A stretch of DNA of 64,000 bases from Flavicella marina (GTDB lineage: Bacteria; Bacteroidota; Bacteroidia; Flavobacteriales; Flavobacteriaceae): assembly GCF_009193215.1 (NCBI RefSeq), contig NZ_VYVA01000002.1, positions 124,001-188,000 of the forward strand, read 5' to 3'. The translations under genes and the position numbers were made by a program. Below are positions 44,383 to 53,276 of this stretch, piece by piece. The stretch's first letter is position 1. Every line of letters starts with the position of its first letter. The notes under the pieces were generated by a model that ran no database searches, was not told the DNA's origin, and saw only the letters and a list, made by a program, of their open reading frames with translations.

Positions 44383-45192
44383 TTATGCTTGTTGTTCCTG
44401 TTTTTTTACGACAAATCGTGATACAAAAATACTCACTTCGTATAAAATCAATACAGGAATTGATACAATTATCTGACTCGCAATATCGGGCGGAGTAATA
44501 ATCGCTGAGAGTAAAAGTACAACAACCAAAGCGTGTTTGCGATAGGTTTTTAAAAATTCTGGTGTAATCAATCCTAATTTAGTCAAAAAGAATATCAAAA
44601 CAGGTAATTCAAAAACAACAGAGACTCCTAAAATCGTATTGGTTACCATCGAAATGTATGAAGACAAAGTAAAGTTATTTTGAATGGCATCTGTGATTTC
44701 GAAATGGTAAAAGAAATAAACTGACATCGGAACAATTACATAAAAACTGAACAAGACTCCTGCAAAAAATAAAACCGAAGTAATGAATAAGAATCCTTTT
44801 GATTTTTTTCTCTCGCTTTCATGAAGCCCAGGTGCAATAAACTTCCACATTTCCCATAAAACATATGGAAATGAAATAATTAAACCTAAAATCAATGAAG
44901 ACCATATAGCATTCATCAATTGGTTGGTCATGGATAAACTTTGCAACTTTTGAGGAAATGATACACCGCAAAAATCGCTGTCTATACCGATAGTTTGGAA
45001 AGCGTTACAGAACCATTGGTAGGTAACAAAGTTTGAGTCTAAGTGTGCTAACAAAAAATGATCGTAAACTTCAGTTTTAAAAACGAAAAGTACGATTCCG
45101 AAAATAAAAATAGAAGCTGTTGATCGAACTAAATGCCATCTTAATTCTTCAAGATGGGATAAAAAAGACATTTGATTTTTTTCTTCACTCAT
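44383..45192 (-). CDS. tatC: Sec-independent protein translocase TatC
   Basis: TatC is the receptor of the twin-arginine export pathway. The 269-residue protein has six membrane segments, begins with the typical MSFLSHLEELRWHLVRS motif, and carries the cytoplasmic FPYVLWEMWKFIAPGLHESERK loop. A longer extracytoplasmic loop near 40-75 (FCNAFQTIGIDSDFCG) is as in other Bacteroidota TatC. It lies between kdsD (22-base gap) and lptB (19-base gap). tatA is not in the window. Confidence 0.96.
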   Translation of the reverse strand: MSEEKNQMSFLSHLEELRWHLVRSTASIFIFGIVLFVFKTEVYDHFLLAHLDSNFVTYQWFCNAFQTIGIDSDFCGVSFPQKLQSLSMTNQLMNAIWSSLILGLIISFPYVLWEMWKFIAPGLHESERKKSKGFLFITSVLFFAGVLFSFYVIVPMSVYFFYHFEITDAIQNNFTLSSYISMVTNTILGVSVVFELPVLIFFLTKLGLITPEFLKTYRKHALVVVLLLSAIITPPDIASQIIVSIPVLILYEVSIFVSRFVVKKQEQQA

Positions 45193-45214
45193 AATGTAAA
45201 AGAGATGTTACGGT

Positions 45215-46183
45215 TTAAAAAATACCCTCTTTGATTAAATCATGTAAATGTATGATACCTACATATTCATTTTGTTCATTAAGCACAAGTATTTGTGTAA
45301 TTCCGTAGCTTTCAAGTGTGTTTAGAGCATCTATCGCCATGGCGTCTGCTGCCATAGTTTTAGGGTTAGCAGTCATGATTTCTTTAGCTGTAAATTTTGA
45401 AATATCTGCATTTTTTTCAAGCATTCTACGAATATCTCCATCAGTTATCATACCTACCAATTCATTGTCATCAATTACAGCAGTAGCTCCCAAACGTTTT
45501 TTAGAAATCTCAATGATAACGTCTTTCACACTCGTATCAGAAGTTACCTTTGGTAATTCGTTATTAGAAATTAAATCATTGACACGTAAATATAATTTTT
45601 TCCCAAGTGCTCCTCCTGGGTGGTATTTCGCAAAATCTTTACTTGAAAAATCTTTCATTTCAAGCAGACAAATAGCTACAGCATCACCTAAAACCAATTG
45701 CGCTGTTGTGCTAGTGGTAGGAGCTAAGTTGTTTGGACATGCTTCTTTTTCAACCTCACAATTCAAAACAAAATCAGCATTTGTTCCTAAAAAAGATTCA
45801 GGGTTTCCTGTAAGGGCAATTATTTTATTGCCATAATTTTTAATCAGAGGAACTAATACCTTAATTTCAGGTGTGTTACCACTCTTAGAAATACAAATAA
45901 CAGCATCGTCTTCTTGTATGTTTCCTAGGTCTCCATGGATGGCATCTGCTGCATGCATAAATATAGCAGGAGTACCAGTAGAATTCATGGTAGCAACAAT
46001 TTTATTTGCGATAATTGCACTTTTACCAATCCCTGTAATAATCACTCTTCCTTTAGCGTTAAAAATGAAATTTACAGCTTTTTCAAAATCAGAATTGATT
46101 AAATTTTTTAAATTCGCTATCGCTTTACTTTCAATGTCAATTGTGCGCAAAGCATTGTCAATAATTGTATTCGAGTTTTTCAA
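45215..46183 (-). CDS. kdsD: D-arabinose-5-phosphate isomerase (KpsF/GutQ family)
   Basis: This enzyme interconverts ribulose-5-phosphate and arabinose-5-phosphate for Kdo synthesis. The 322-residue chain has a SIS isomerase domain (GRVIITGIGKSAIIANKIVATM at about 45-66, VICISKSGNTPEI, ALTGNPESFLG) and two CBS domains (about 205-322; VIDDNELVGMITDGDIRR and ILVLNEQNEYVGIIHLHDL). It leads the kdsD-tatC-lptB operon. TACATTTG at 46235-46228 (minus strand) is a possible -7 box, overlapping that of recQ. Confidence 0.94.
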   Translation of the reverse strand: MKNSNTIIDNALRTIDIESKAIANLKNLINSDFEKAVNFIFNAKGRVIITGIGKSAIIANKIVATMNSTGTPAIFMHAADAIHGDLGNIQEDDAVICISKSGNTPEIKVLVPLIKNYGNKIIALTGNPESFLGTNADFVLNCEVEKEACPNNLAPTTSTTAQLVLGDAVAICLLEMKDFSSKDFAKYHPGGALGKKLYLRVNDLISNNELPKVTSDTSVKDVIIEISKKRLGATAVIDDNELVGMITDGDIRRMLEKNADISKFTAKEIMTANPKTMAADAMAIDALNTLESYGITQILVLNEQNEYVGIIHLHDLIKEGIF

Positions 46184-46215
46184 AAGTTTTAATTTTGTAG
46201 AATAAAAAAAAGTGA

Positions 46216-46235
46216 TACCTTTATTTGCAAATGTA
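46216..46235. promoter_or_regulatory. Overlapping divergent -7 boxes of kdsD and recQ
   Basis: TACCTTTA (46216-46223, plus; TTG 18 bases upstream near 46195) and TACATTTG (46228-46235 read on the minus strand) lie within 20 bases, so the two promoters share space. Only the minus box fits consensus fully. Confidence 0.35.
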
Positions 46236-46259
46236 TCTAAAAATAGATTAAGATAGGTA

Positions 46260-48458
46260 ATGAATAGAGAGGAAATTGATTTACATGGACCGTTAAAAAA
46301 GTTTTTTGGTTTTTCGAAATTTAAAGGCTTACAGGAAGATGTTATTCGAAGTATTGTTGCAGGTGAAAATACCTTTGCAATTATGCCAACTGGAGGAGGA
46401 AAGTCGTTATGTTACCAGTTACCGGCATTGATGAAAGAAGGAACGGCAATTGTGGTTTCGCCACTTATTGCATTAATGAAAAATCAAGTGGATGCCATCA
46501 GAGGAATATCTGAGAATGATGGAATTGCTCATGTCTTAAATTCTTCATTGAACAAATCTGAAATCGCGAATGTGAAAAAAGATATAAGTTCAGGTGTTAC
46601 AAAGCTATTATATGTTGCTCCTGAATCTTTGATAAAAGAAGAGTATGTAGCATTTTTACAATCACAAAAAATATCTTTTGTAGCCATTGATGAAGCACAT
46701 TGTATCTCAGAATGGGGACACGATTTTAGACCAGAATACAGAAACTTACGTAACATTATCAAAAACATTGATAATGTACCAGTGATTGGTTTGACTGCTA
46801 CGGCAACTGAAAAAGTTCAGGAGGATATTTTGAAAACTTTGGGCATCACCAATGCAAACAGATTTAAAGCATCTTTTAATAGACCGAATTTGTTTTATGA
46901 TGTACGACCGAAAACAAAGGATATCTATAGTGATATGATTCGTTTTGTGCGTGGTTATGAGGGCAAGTCGGGAGTTATTTATTGTTTGAGCAGGAAAAAG
47001 GTTGAAGAGGTAGCGCAAATATTACAGGTGAATGGTATCAAAGCAATGCCATACCACGCTGGTTTAGATGCTAAAACTCGTGCAAAACATCAAGATATGT
47101 TTTTGATGGAAGATGTCGATGTGATTGTTGCAACCATTGCGTTTGGAATGGGTATAGACAAGCCTGATGTGCGTTTTGTAATTCACCATGATATCCCGAA
47201 AAGTTTAGAGAGTTATTACCAAGAAACAGGTCGTGCCGGAAGAGATGATGGTGAAGGGTATTGTTTGGCTTATTATTCTTACAAAGACATTGAAAAGTTA
47301 GAAAAATTTATGTCGAGCAAGCCAATTGCAGAACAAGAAATTGGTCATGCTTTGTTGCAAGAAGTAGTTGGGTATGCTGAGACTTCGATGAGTCGAAGAA
47401 AATATTTACTGCACTATTTTGGTGAAGAGTTTGATGAAATCAATGGACTTGGAGCTGATATGGATGATAATACAAGAACTCCTAAGCCAAAAGTTGAGGC
47501 AGGCGAAGAGGTGAAAATATTACTTTCAGTTGTAAGAGATTCAAAAGAAAAATATAAAGCAAAAGATATCGTTGCCACCTTGAGAGGAAAGGAAAATGCG
47601 ATGCTCAATTCGCATAAGACTCCTGAAAGGCCTTTTTTCGGAATTGGTAAAAAACACAAGTCAGACTACTGGATGGCGTTAATTCGTCAAACATTGGTAG
47701 TGAATTTATTGCGAAAAGAAATAGAGCAGTATGGTGTTTTAAAAATGACGGATAGTGGACATGAGTTTATTGCCAATCCAAAGTCCTTTATGATGACAGC
47801 TGATCATACATACGGGCATACTGAAAATGTTGGGCAAGGTGTTATCAATTCAAAAGCTACCGGTGTAAGTGATCAAAAATTGATGGCGATACTAAAAGAT
47901 TTGCGAAAGAAGGTCGCTAAAAAGATGGGAATTCCACCTTTTGCGATTTTTCAAGATCCGTCGTTAGAAGCTATGGCACTGCGCTATCCAATATCTTTAG
48001 ACGAATTGTCGAATGTACATGGTATTGGTGATGGTAAAGCAAAGAAATTCGGGAAAGCATTTGTCGAACTTATTGAAGCTTATGTAAAAGAAAATGATAT
48101 TACCAGACCTGATGATTTGATCGTGAAAGGTACGGGGGTAAAATCGGGCCTTAAACTTTACATCATTCAAAATACAGATAGAAAATTGTCTTTAGATGAC
48201 ATCGCAACGGCTAAAGGGCTAGAAATGGATGAGTTGATCAAAGAGATAGAAACCATTGTTTATTCGGGTACAAAATTAGATATCAGTTATTGTATCGATG
48301 ATATTTTGGATGAAGATCAGCAAGAAGAAATCATGGAATATTTTATGGAAGCAGAATCTGATGATATTCAAGAGGCCATGGATGAATTTGATGGTGATTA
48401 TGAAGAAGAAGATTTACGCTTGATGCGAATTAAGTTTTTAAGCGAGGTAGCAAATTAA
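46260..48458 (+). CDS. recQ: ATP-dependent DNA helicase RecQ
   Basis: RecQ unwinds DNA 3'-5' in recombination and fork repair. The 732-residue chain is ordered as a helicase core with Walker A MPTGGGKSLCYQ (42-53), DEAH motif IDEAHCISEWGHDFRPEY and motif VI HDIPKSLESYYQETGRAGRD. A RQC region with shortened zinc-cysteine motifs follows, then an HRDC domain near 540-610 (LRKKVAKKMGIPPFAIFQDP, IGDGKAKKFG). An acidic C-terminal tail with a helix-turn-helix-like segment makes it longer than E. coli RecQ, as in other Bacteroidota. ATG 46260 begins the conserved chain. Confidence 0.96.
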   Translation: MNREEIDLHGPLKKFFGFSKFKGLQEDVIRSIVAGENTFAIMPTGGGKSLCYQLPALMKEGTAIVVSPLIALMKNQVDAIRGISENDGIAHVLNSSLNKSEIANVKKDISSGVTKLLYVAPESLIKEEYVAFLQSQKISFVAIDEAHCISEWGHDFRPEYRNLRNIIKNIDNVPVIGLTATATEKVQEDILKTLGITNANRFKASFNRPNLFYDVRPKTKDIYSDMIRFVRGYEGKSGVIYCLSRKKVEEVAQILQVNGIKAMPYHAGLDAKTRAKHQDMFLMEDVDVIVATIAFGMGIDKPDVRFVIHHDIPKSLESYYQETGRAGRDDGEGYCLAYYSYKDIEKLEKFMSSKPIAEQEIGHALLQEVVGYAETSMSRRKYLLHYFGEEFDEINGLGADMDDNTRTPKPKVEAGEEVKILLSVVRDSKEKYKAKDIVATLRGKENAMLNSHKTPERPFFGIGKKHKSDYWMALIRQTLVVNLLRKEIEQYGVLKMTDSGHEFIANPKSFMMTADHTYGHTENVGQGVINSKATGVSDQKLMAILKDLRKKVAKKMGIPPFAIFQDPSLEAMALRYPISLDELSNVHGIGDGKAKKFGKAFVELIEAYVKENDITRPDDLIVKGTGVKSGLKLYIIQNTDRKLSLDDIATAKGLEMDELIKEIETIVYSGTKLDISYCIDDILDEDQQEEIMEYFMEAESDDIQEAMDEFDGDYEEEDLRLMRIKFLSEVAN

Positions 48459-48480
48459 ATTGCTCTTAAGAGAAAAAAAT

Positions 48481-49338
48481 ATGCAAAAAAAAGAAGGATT
48501 AACCTTAGAAGAAATAGAAAAACTAAATTCAAAAGATGAATTAAAGGAATTATTGGCTTCAAAAGAAGGAAAATATAAAGTGATTCTGAATACGATTCAA
48601 TATGAAGAGGAGTTAAAAAAACTTCAAATAGAATTGGTGAAATTTCAACAATGGGTTGCGAAAAACAACAAACGTGTTGCTGTAATTTTTGAAGGAAGAG
48701 ATGCTGCAGGTAAAGGAGGAGCTATTAGAAGATTTATGGAACATTTAAGTCCAAGAACTTCGCGTTTGGTAGCTTTGAACAAACCTACAGATAAAGAAAG
48801 AGGACAGTGGTATTTTATGCGATATATTCGTGAGCTACCAAACCCTGGAGAGATTGTATTTTTCGATAGAAGTTGGTATAATAGAGCGGTGGTAGAACCT
48901 GTAATGGGGTTCTGTAATGACGATCAATACAATGAATTTATGTCTCAAGTTCCAGAATTTGAGCATATGTTGTATGAAGATGGTTTGATTATCATTAAGT
49001 TTTGGTTGTCAATTTCTAAAGATGAACAAGAGAAACGTTTCAATTCAAGAATGAAAAATCCATTGAAACGATGGAAATTCAGTCCGGTAGACCAGAAGGG
49101 GCAACAATTATGGGACAGGTATACGCATTTTAAAGAACAGATGTATAGTAAAACCCACACTAGTTATAGCCCTTGGGTGATTGTAAAGACAAATAATAAA
49201 GAAGTTGCTCGATTAGAGTGTATTCGTTATGTGTTGTCTAAATTCGAATATGAGGGGAAAGATTTTTCACAGACAAGTTTGTTTCCTGACCCCAATGTGA
49301 TTATGCATTATTTTAGATCATCACATCAAATAGATTAA
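48481..49338 (+). CDS. ppk2: Polyphosphate kinase 2, first tandem copy
   Basis: PPK2 transfers phosphate between polyphosphate and nucleoside phosphates. I use ATG 48481 (285 residues); the frame is open to a TTG at 48460, but AAGAGAAAAAAAT upstream of the ATG is a plausible ribosome site. Walker A is FEGRDAAGKGGAIRR at 70-84, and the second nucleotide motif is FFDRSWYNRAVVEPV. The single-domain layout and these motifs fit class I PPK2 enzymes. It follows recQ by 22 bases and is paired with a paralogue 30 bases downstream. Confidence 0.93.
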   Translation: MQKKEGLTLEEIEKLNSKDELKELLASKEGKYKVILNTIQYEEELKKLQIELVKFQQWVAKNNKRVAVIFEGRDAAGKGGAIRRFMEHLSPRTSRLVALNKPTDKERGQWYFMRYIRELPNPGEIVFFDRSWYNRAVVEPVMGFCNDDQYNEFMSQVPEFEHMLYEDGLIIIKFWLSISKDEQEKRFNSRMKNPLKRWKFSPVDQKGQQLWDRYTHFKEQMYSKTHTSYSPWVIVKTNNKEVARLECIRYVLSKFEYEGKDFSQTSLFPDPNVIMHYFRSSHQID

Positions 49339-49368
49339 CAGGTATAGTCTCAAAAATAAATTGTTAGA

Positions 49369-50157
49369 ATGAATCAAAATTCAGAAGGAAAATCTGTTAT
49401 AGATAAATTAAATACCAAAATCGGTATTAAAGGATTGTTTGCGAAAGATGCAATTAGCATAGAACGTGCTTTGCGTATTCATGATTATGAAAAAAAGTTA
49501 AAAAAACTTCAAGTTCAATTGATCAAAATGCAAGCTTCGGTAATTGAAAAAAATGAGCGTGTTATCGTTATTTTTGAAGGTAGAGATGCTGCAGGAAAAG
49601 GAGGGGCGATTCGTCGTATCACCGAAAGAATTAATCCACGTCATTTTAGAATTGTTGCTTTGCGTAAACCATCTGAAGAAGAACGTTCTCAATGGTATTT
49701 CCAACGCTATATCAAAAAGTTTCCGAAGGCAGGTGAAATCGTGTTTTTTGATCGAAGTTGGTACAACCGTGCAGTGGTTGAACCTGTTAATGGATTTTGC
49801 ACGAAAGAAGAGTATGATATTTTTATGAATCAAGTAAATGATTTTGAAAAAATGATTACCCAATCAGGTATTCGTTTGGTTAAAATATATATGTCTATTA
49901 ATAAAAAAGAGCAAGCGAAGAGGTTTGAAGATATCAAAAAGAATCCTCTTAAGCAATGGAAGATGACTTCGGTCGACGAGTCTGCTCAAGAATTATGGGA
50001 TGAATATACCGTTTACAAAGCGAAAATGTTTGAGAATACTTCTGAAGGTGCTGTACCATGGAAAATTATCAAAGCGAATAGAAAAACTTCGGCAAGAATA
50101 GCCTCTATAGAATATTTATTATCGCAAATTCCCTACGATAAATCACGAGAGGTATAA
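49369..50157 (+). CDS. ppk2: Polyphosphate kinase 2, second tandem copy
   Basis: This 262-residue PPK2 paralogue has the same motifs as its neighbour: FEGRDAAGKGGAIRR at 69-83, FFDRSWYNRAVVEPV, and PLKQWKMTSVDESAQELWDEY matching PLKRWKFSPVDQKGQQLWDRY in the first copy. Its N-terminal 40 residues differ completely from the first copy, and the lid and end differ as well. The two genes arose by tandem duplication and may prefer different nucleotides or directions of reaction. It is followed 9 bases later by the Smr gene. Confidence 0.93.
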   Translation: MNQNSEGKSVIDKLNTKIGIKGLFAKDAISIERALRIHDYEKKLKKLQVQLIKMQASVIEKNERVIVIFEGRDAAGKGGAIRRITERINPRHFRIVALRKPSEEERSQWYFQRYIKKFPKAGEIVFFDRSWYNRAVVEPVNGFCTKEEYDIFMNQVNDFEKMITQSGIRLVKIYMSINKKEQAKRFEDIKKNPLKQWKMTSVDESAQELWDEYTVYKAKMFENTSEGAVPWKIIKANRKTSARIASIEYLLSQIPYDKSREV

Positions 50158-50166
50158 GAGATTTTC

Positions 50167-50718
50167 ATGAGTTTTAAGAAAGGAGATAAAGTAGCCGTAT
50201 TGGATGCTGCTATAAAAGGCGTTGTCATAAATGCTTCAACCAAACAAATTGTAATTGAAGACGAAGATGGCTTTGAGTTAAGTTTTCGTCCGGATCAATT
50301 GGTTAAAATTTTAAGAGATCAGAATGAGTTGAGTAAGTTTTCTGATATCAACAATCCCTTGTTAAAAGCAAAGATTCAAGACACTTCAAGAAAGAAAAAA
50401 ACTGTAATTAAAAGTAAAAAAGAAGGTACGATTCCTCCTATGGAAGTAGATCTGCATATACAGCACCTGGTAAAATCAACAGCAGGTATGCAGAACTTTG
50501 ATATGTTGACTGTTCAGTTAGACACAGCAAAAATGAAAATTGAGTTTGCCCAACGCAAAAGAATACCTCGAATTATTTTTATTCATGGAGTTGGAGAAGG
50601 GGTTTTGAAAGACGAACTGTATCGTTTGTTGAAAAGATATCCTGTAAAAATATCAGATGCATCTTATCAAAAATATGGAATGGGAGCTACCGAAGTTTAT
50701 TTTTTACAAAACAGGTAG
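50167..50718 (+). CDS. Smr-domain protein (DUF2027 type)
   Basis: This 183-residue protein has an N-terminal barrel-like segment (FKKGDKVAVLDAAIKGVVIN, IEDEDGFELSFRPDQLVKI; residues 1-45), a basic linker near 72-90, and a C-terminal Smr domain (MEVDLHIQHLV, then FIHGVGEGVLKDELYRLLKR, YGMGATEVYF). Smr domains of the MutS2 type have DNA- or RNA-nicking activity. The role of this stand-alone protein is unknown. The gene follows the ppk2 pair closely. Confidence 0.88.
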   Translation: MSFKKGDKVAVLDAAIKGVVINASTKQIVIEDEDGFELSFRPDQLVKILRDQNELSKFSDINNPLLKAKIQDTSRKKKTVIKSKKEGTIPPMEVDLHIQHLVKSTAGMQNFDMLTVQLDTAKMKIEFAQRKRIPRIIFIHGVGEGVLKDELYRLLKRYPVKISDASYQKYGMGATEVYFLQNR

Positions 50719-50725
50719 TTTGTGT

Positions 50726-51622
50726 TTATTCTGTAGGGAGTTCACTTGTAGTAAATGAACCTGTTTTCGTACCATAGGTATATCCATCGGGATAGGTAAT
50801 AGTATTTCCAGATTCACTAGATAAAATAAGTGATTCAAAGAAGAAAAACATTGAATAGCTTTGCGTGTAATTGTTAGTAACCGGAGAAGCTGCTTCTATA
50901 CTATCTGTATCGTTTACATCTAAATAAGCAGGGATTCCATTATTATTTGCATCCCCTCCAGTCTCAGATTCATTGATAGATAATACATTATCATTATCAT
51001 CATCGGTATCTAAATAATTTAGAGTACCATCACCATCTGTATCAATTAAAGTAGGGTCACCTGTATTCGAAATAGGTAAGGTGGTAATATCAATATCTTC
51101 ATTGATGGTCAATTTGTTGTCTCCATCGTCATCAATATCAATATAATCTGGGTATCCATCTTTGTCGGTATCAAGCCATGTACCAGTATCTGGGTCAATT
51201 ACTTTTTCGATTTCTGAGGGTACACCATCGTTATCATCTAAGGCAATCGTATTGGTAATAAGTAATGTACCTTCTCCAGTCCAACTTTCAGATACTACCG
51301 GTGTAGTAGGTGGGATGTCTTGGCAAAAATAGTCATTGCCCAAAGCATCATTGAAAATTCGATACGACATGGAATTGACACCTGATTCAGAAATTTGAAA
51401 AGGCTGCTCATCAAAAGGAACCTTGAAGAAAATGTCGTCGGTATTGTCTACATCCAATTGAATCATCAAAGATTCTGTCGCGCTACTTGTAGTTTTATAG
51501 AATACTAAATTCCCACAATTGTTAATCGTTAAACCATCAAAATCAAATGAAGGAACGTTAAACTCACCATCATCACAGGCTAAGAAAAATGTAAGGAATA
51601 ATAGAAAACTAAGTTTTTTCAT
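50726..51622 (-). CDS. Lipoprotein with thrombospondin type-3-like calcium repeats
   Basis: This 298-residue lipoprotein has lipobox FFLACDDG (Cys16). Residues about 25-115 form a beta-rich domain with Cys pairs, and 120-235 contain several acidic repeats of DxDxDGxxDxxD type: DDNDGVPSEIEKVIDPDTG, DTDKDGYPDYIDIDDDGDN, DTDGDGTLNYLDTDDDNDN, GDANNNGIPAYLDVNDTDS. These are typical TSP3 calcium-binding loops. It would sit on the cell surface or in the periplasm. A final beta segment ends the chain with no sorting domain. The function is unknown. Confidence 0.82.
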   Translation of the reverse strand: MKKLSFLLFLTFFLACDDGEFNVPSFDFDGLTINNCGNLVFYKTTSSATESLMIQLDVDNTDDIFFKVPFDEQPFQISESGVNSMSYRIFNDALGNDYFCQDIPPTTPVVSESWTGEGTLLITNTIALDDNDGVPSEIEKVIDPDTGTWLDTDKDGYPDYIDIDDDGDNKLTINEDIDITTLPISNTGDPTLIDTDGDGTLNYLDTDDDNDNVLSINESETGGDANNNGIPAYLDVNDTDSIEAASPVTNNYTQSYSMFFFFESLILSSESGNTITYPDGYTYGTKTGSFTTSELPTE

Positions 51623-51753
51623 TGTCTATAAAATATGTAACAAATGTAGTGGTTTTAAAGAGAATGAAAAAAGTGTTTTTTGTTAATTTTAATTAGTATA
51701 TTTTTGTGTGATACAGAGTAGATTTATCATTAATTATTTTCAAGATTCGACGT

Positions 51754-52896
51754 ATGAAAAAGGTTTATTTAGACAATGCAGCTACAACTCCAGTTTTTGA
51801 TGAGGTGGTAGATGTTATGATGGAATCTATGAAAGAAAATTTTGGAAACCCGTCTTCTACACATCAATTCGGTAGAAGCGCTAAATCTCTGATAGAGAAC
51901 TCGAGAAAAAATATTGCCAAACACCTCAATGTGAGTTCAAGCGAATTGATTTTTACATCTGGAGGTACAGAAGCGAACAATTTAATTTTGCGGAATGCGA
52001 TTTTGAATTTAGGTGTAACTAAGATTGTTACTTCGTATTTAGAGCATCATGCAGTCTTAAAAACCGTCAAATTATTACAACAAGAATTCTCTATTGAAGT
52101 TGTGTATGTAGATTTTGATACTAATGGAACTATTGATATTGTTGACCTTAGAAAGAAACTTGAAGGAGATCAAAAAACACTTGTAAGCTTGATGTTTGTA
52201 AACAATGAAATAGGAACAATATTAGATGTGAAAAAAGTGGCGGGTATCTGTTCAGAATACAAAGCGCTATTTCATTCTGATGCGGTTCAAGCCGTTGGAC
52301 ATTTTGATATTGATTTACAAGAGTTAGGAGTTGATTTTATATCTGCAGGAGCACATAAGTTTCATGGTCCAAAAGGAGTAGGATTAGCCTATTTTAAAAA
52401 AGGTTTTGGTGTACAACCGATGTTAATTGGAGGTGAGCAAGAAAAAGGAGCTAGAGCAGGTACTGAACCTGTTCACTCTATATTAGGTATGGACAAAGCA
52501 CTTGAGATGAGCCTTTCAAACTTAAGCTCAGATATTAGAAATATTGCCATTCTGAAAAAGTATTGCGTAGCATTGATTCAAAAAGAATTGCCAAATGTAG
52601 TTTTTAATGCAAACTCTCAGAATATTGAAAATAATACCGTTACGGTATTGAATATGAGACTGCCATACGATTTGCCTTTTGTTATGTTTACCTTAGATTT
52701 AAAAGGTGTTGCTATATCTGGTGGTAGTGCTTGTCAAAGTGGTAGTAGTACCGGCTCACATGTATTAGAGAAATTGCTAACTGTTGATGAAGCCATGAAA
52801 ACTTCTATGCGAATCTCATTTAGTAAATTTAATACGAAAGAAGAGATTGCCTATTTTGTAGAAGTATTAAAAGAAGAGTTGTTAAAGAAGAATTAA
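51754..52896 (+). CDS. Cysteine desulfurase (class V aminotransferase fold)
   Basis: This PLP enzyme moves sulfur from cysteine to an active-site cysteine for Fe-S clusters or thiolated tRNA. The 380-residue chain has YLDNAATTPVFDEVVD, TSGGTEANNLILR, the PLP lysine Lys202 in SAGAHKFHGPKG, and the persulfide cysteine Cys326 in SGGSACQSGSSTGSHVL. The loop around the cysteine resembles the IscS/NifS group. No iscU or sufE gene is adjacent. A TATTTTTG box at 51699-51706 with TTG 16 bases upstream is the likely promoter. The 3' end overlaps the convergent 73-residue gene by 4 bases. Confidence 0.92.
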   Translation: MKKVYLDNAATTPVFDEVVDVMMESMKENFGNPSSTHQFGRSAKSLIENSRKNIAKHLNVSSSELIFTSGGTEANNLILRNAILNLGVTKIVTSYLEHHAVLKTVKLLQQEFSIEVVYVDFDTNGTIDIVDLRKKLEGDQKTLVSLMFVNNEIGTILDVKKVAGICSEYKALFHSDAVQAVGHFDIDLQELGVDFISAGAHKFHGPKGVGLAYFKKGFGVQPMLIGGEQEKGARAGTEPVHSILGMDKALEMSLSNLSSDIRNIAILKKYCVALIQKELPNVVFNANSQNIENNTVTVLNMRLPYDLPFVMFTLDLKGVAISGGSACQSGSSTGSHVLEKLLTVDEAMKTSMRISFSKFNTKEEIAYFVEVLKEELLKKN

Positions 52897-53114
52897 GGGG
52901 TTAATCTTCCTTTCAGTCTTTTTTCAAATTTTTGTTTGATTACAGTAATTCTTTTCATGATATCCATGATTTTAGGATCTTTATTTTCTTTATAGATCTC
53001 ATTCAATCCTAATACCAATTCTTTGGCAGTATGCGAAGCTTTGATACGTTCGTCTCTAGATTTGAACGTTGATTCATTGGCTTCAAACTCTAAAGCTCTG
53101 TCAATTATTTCCAT
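52893..53114 (-). CDS. Small helical protein, 73 residues, function unknown
   Basis: This conserved-looking short protein (MEIIDRALEFEANESTFKSR, then DERIKASHTAKELVLGLNEI and MDIMKRITVIKQKFEKRL) is predicted to be almost all helix, highly charged and without membrane segment or leader. It is convergent with the cysteine desulfurase gene, overlapping it by 4 bases. The 162-base AT-rich gap upstream (53115-53276) would hold its promoter and shows no other feature. I do not recognise a characterised family. Confidence 0.65.
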   Translation of the reverse strand: MEIIDRALEFEANESTFKSRDERIKASHTAKELVLGLNEIYKENKDPKIMDIMKRITVIKQKFEKRLKGRLTP

Positions 53115-53276
53115 AGTTATTTATAGATATTATTTCTTTATTTGGGCAATATAATAAATAAGTTTGATTTTAAAACTTTTGTAAAGAAAAAAATATTTTT
53201 TTGTTTTTTTTACATATTTCTTAATATCTAAAAAATATTGGTCAATTTTTTGCTTTTTTTATTAAGATGAAGGTTT

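Noticed and set aside
45318-45836. A 172-codon plus-strand frame inside kdsD
   Set aside because: It is antisense to the SIS/CBS-coding region and follows from its codon bias; it has no ribosome site or family match.
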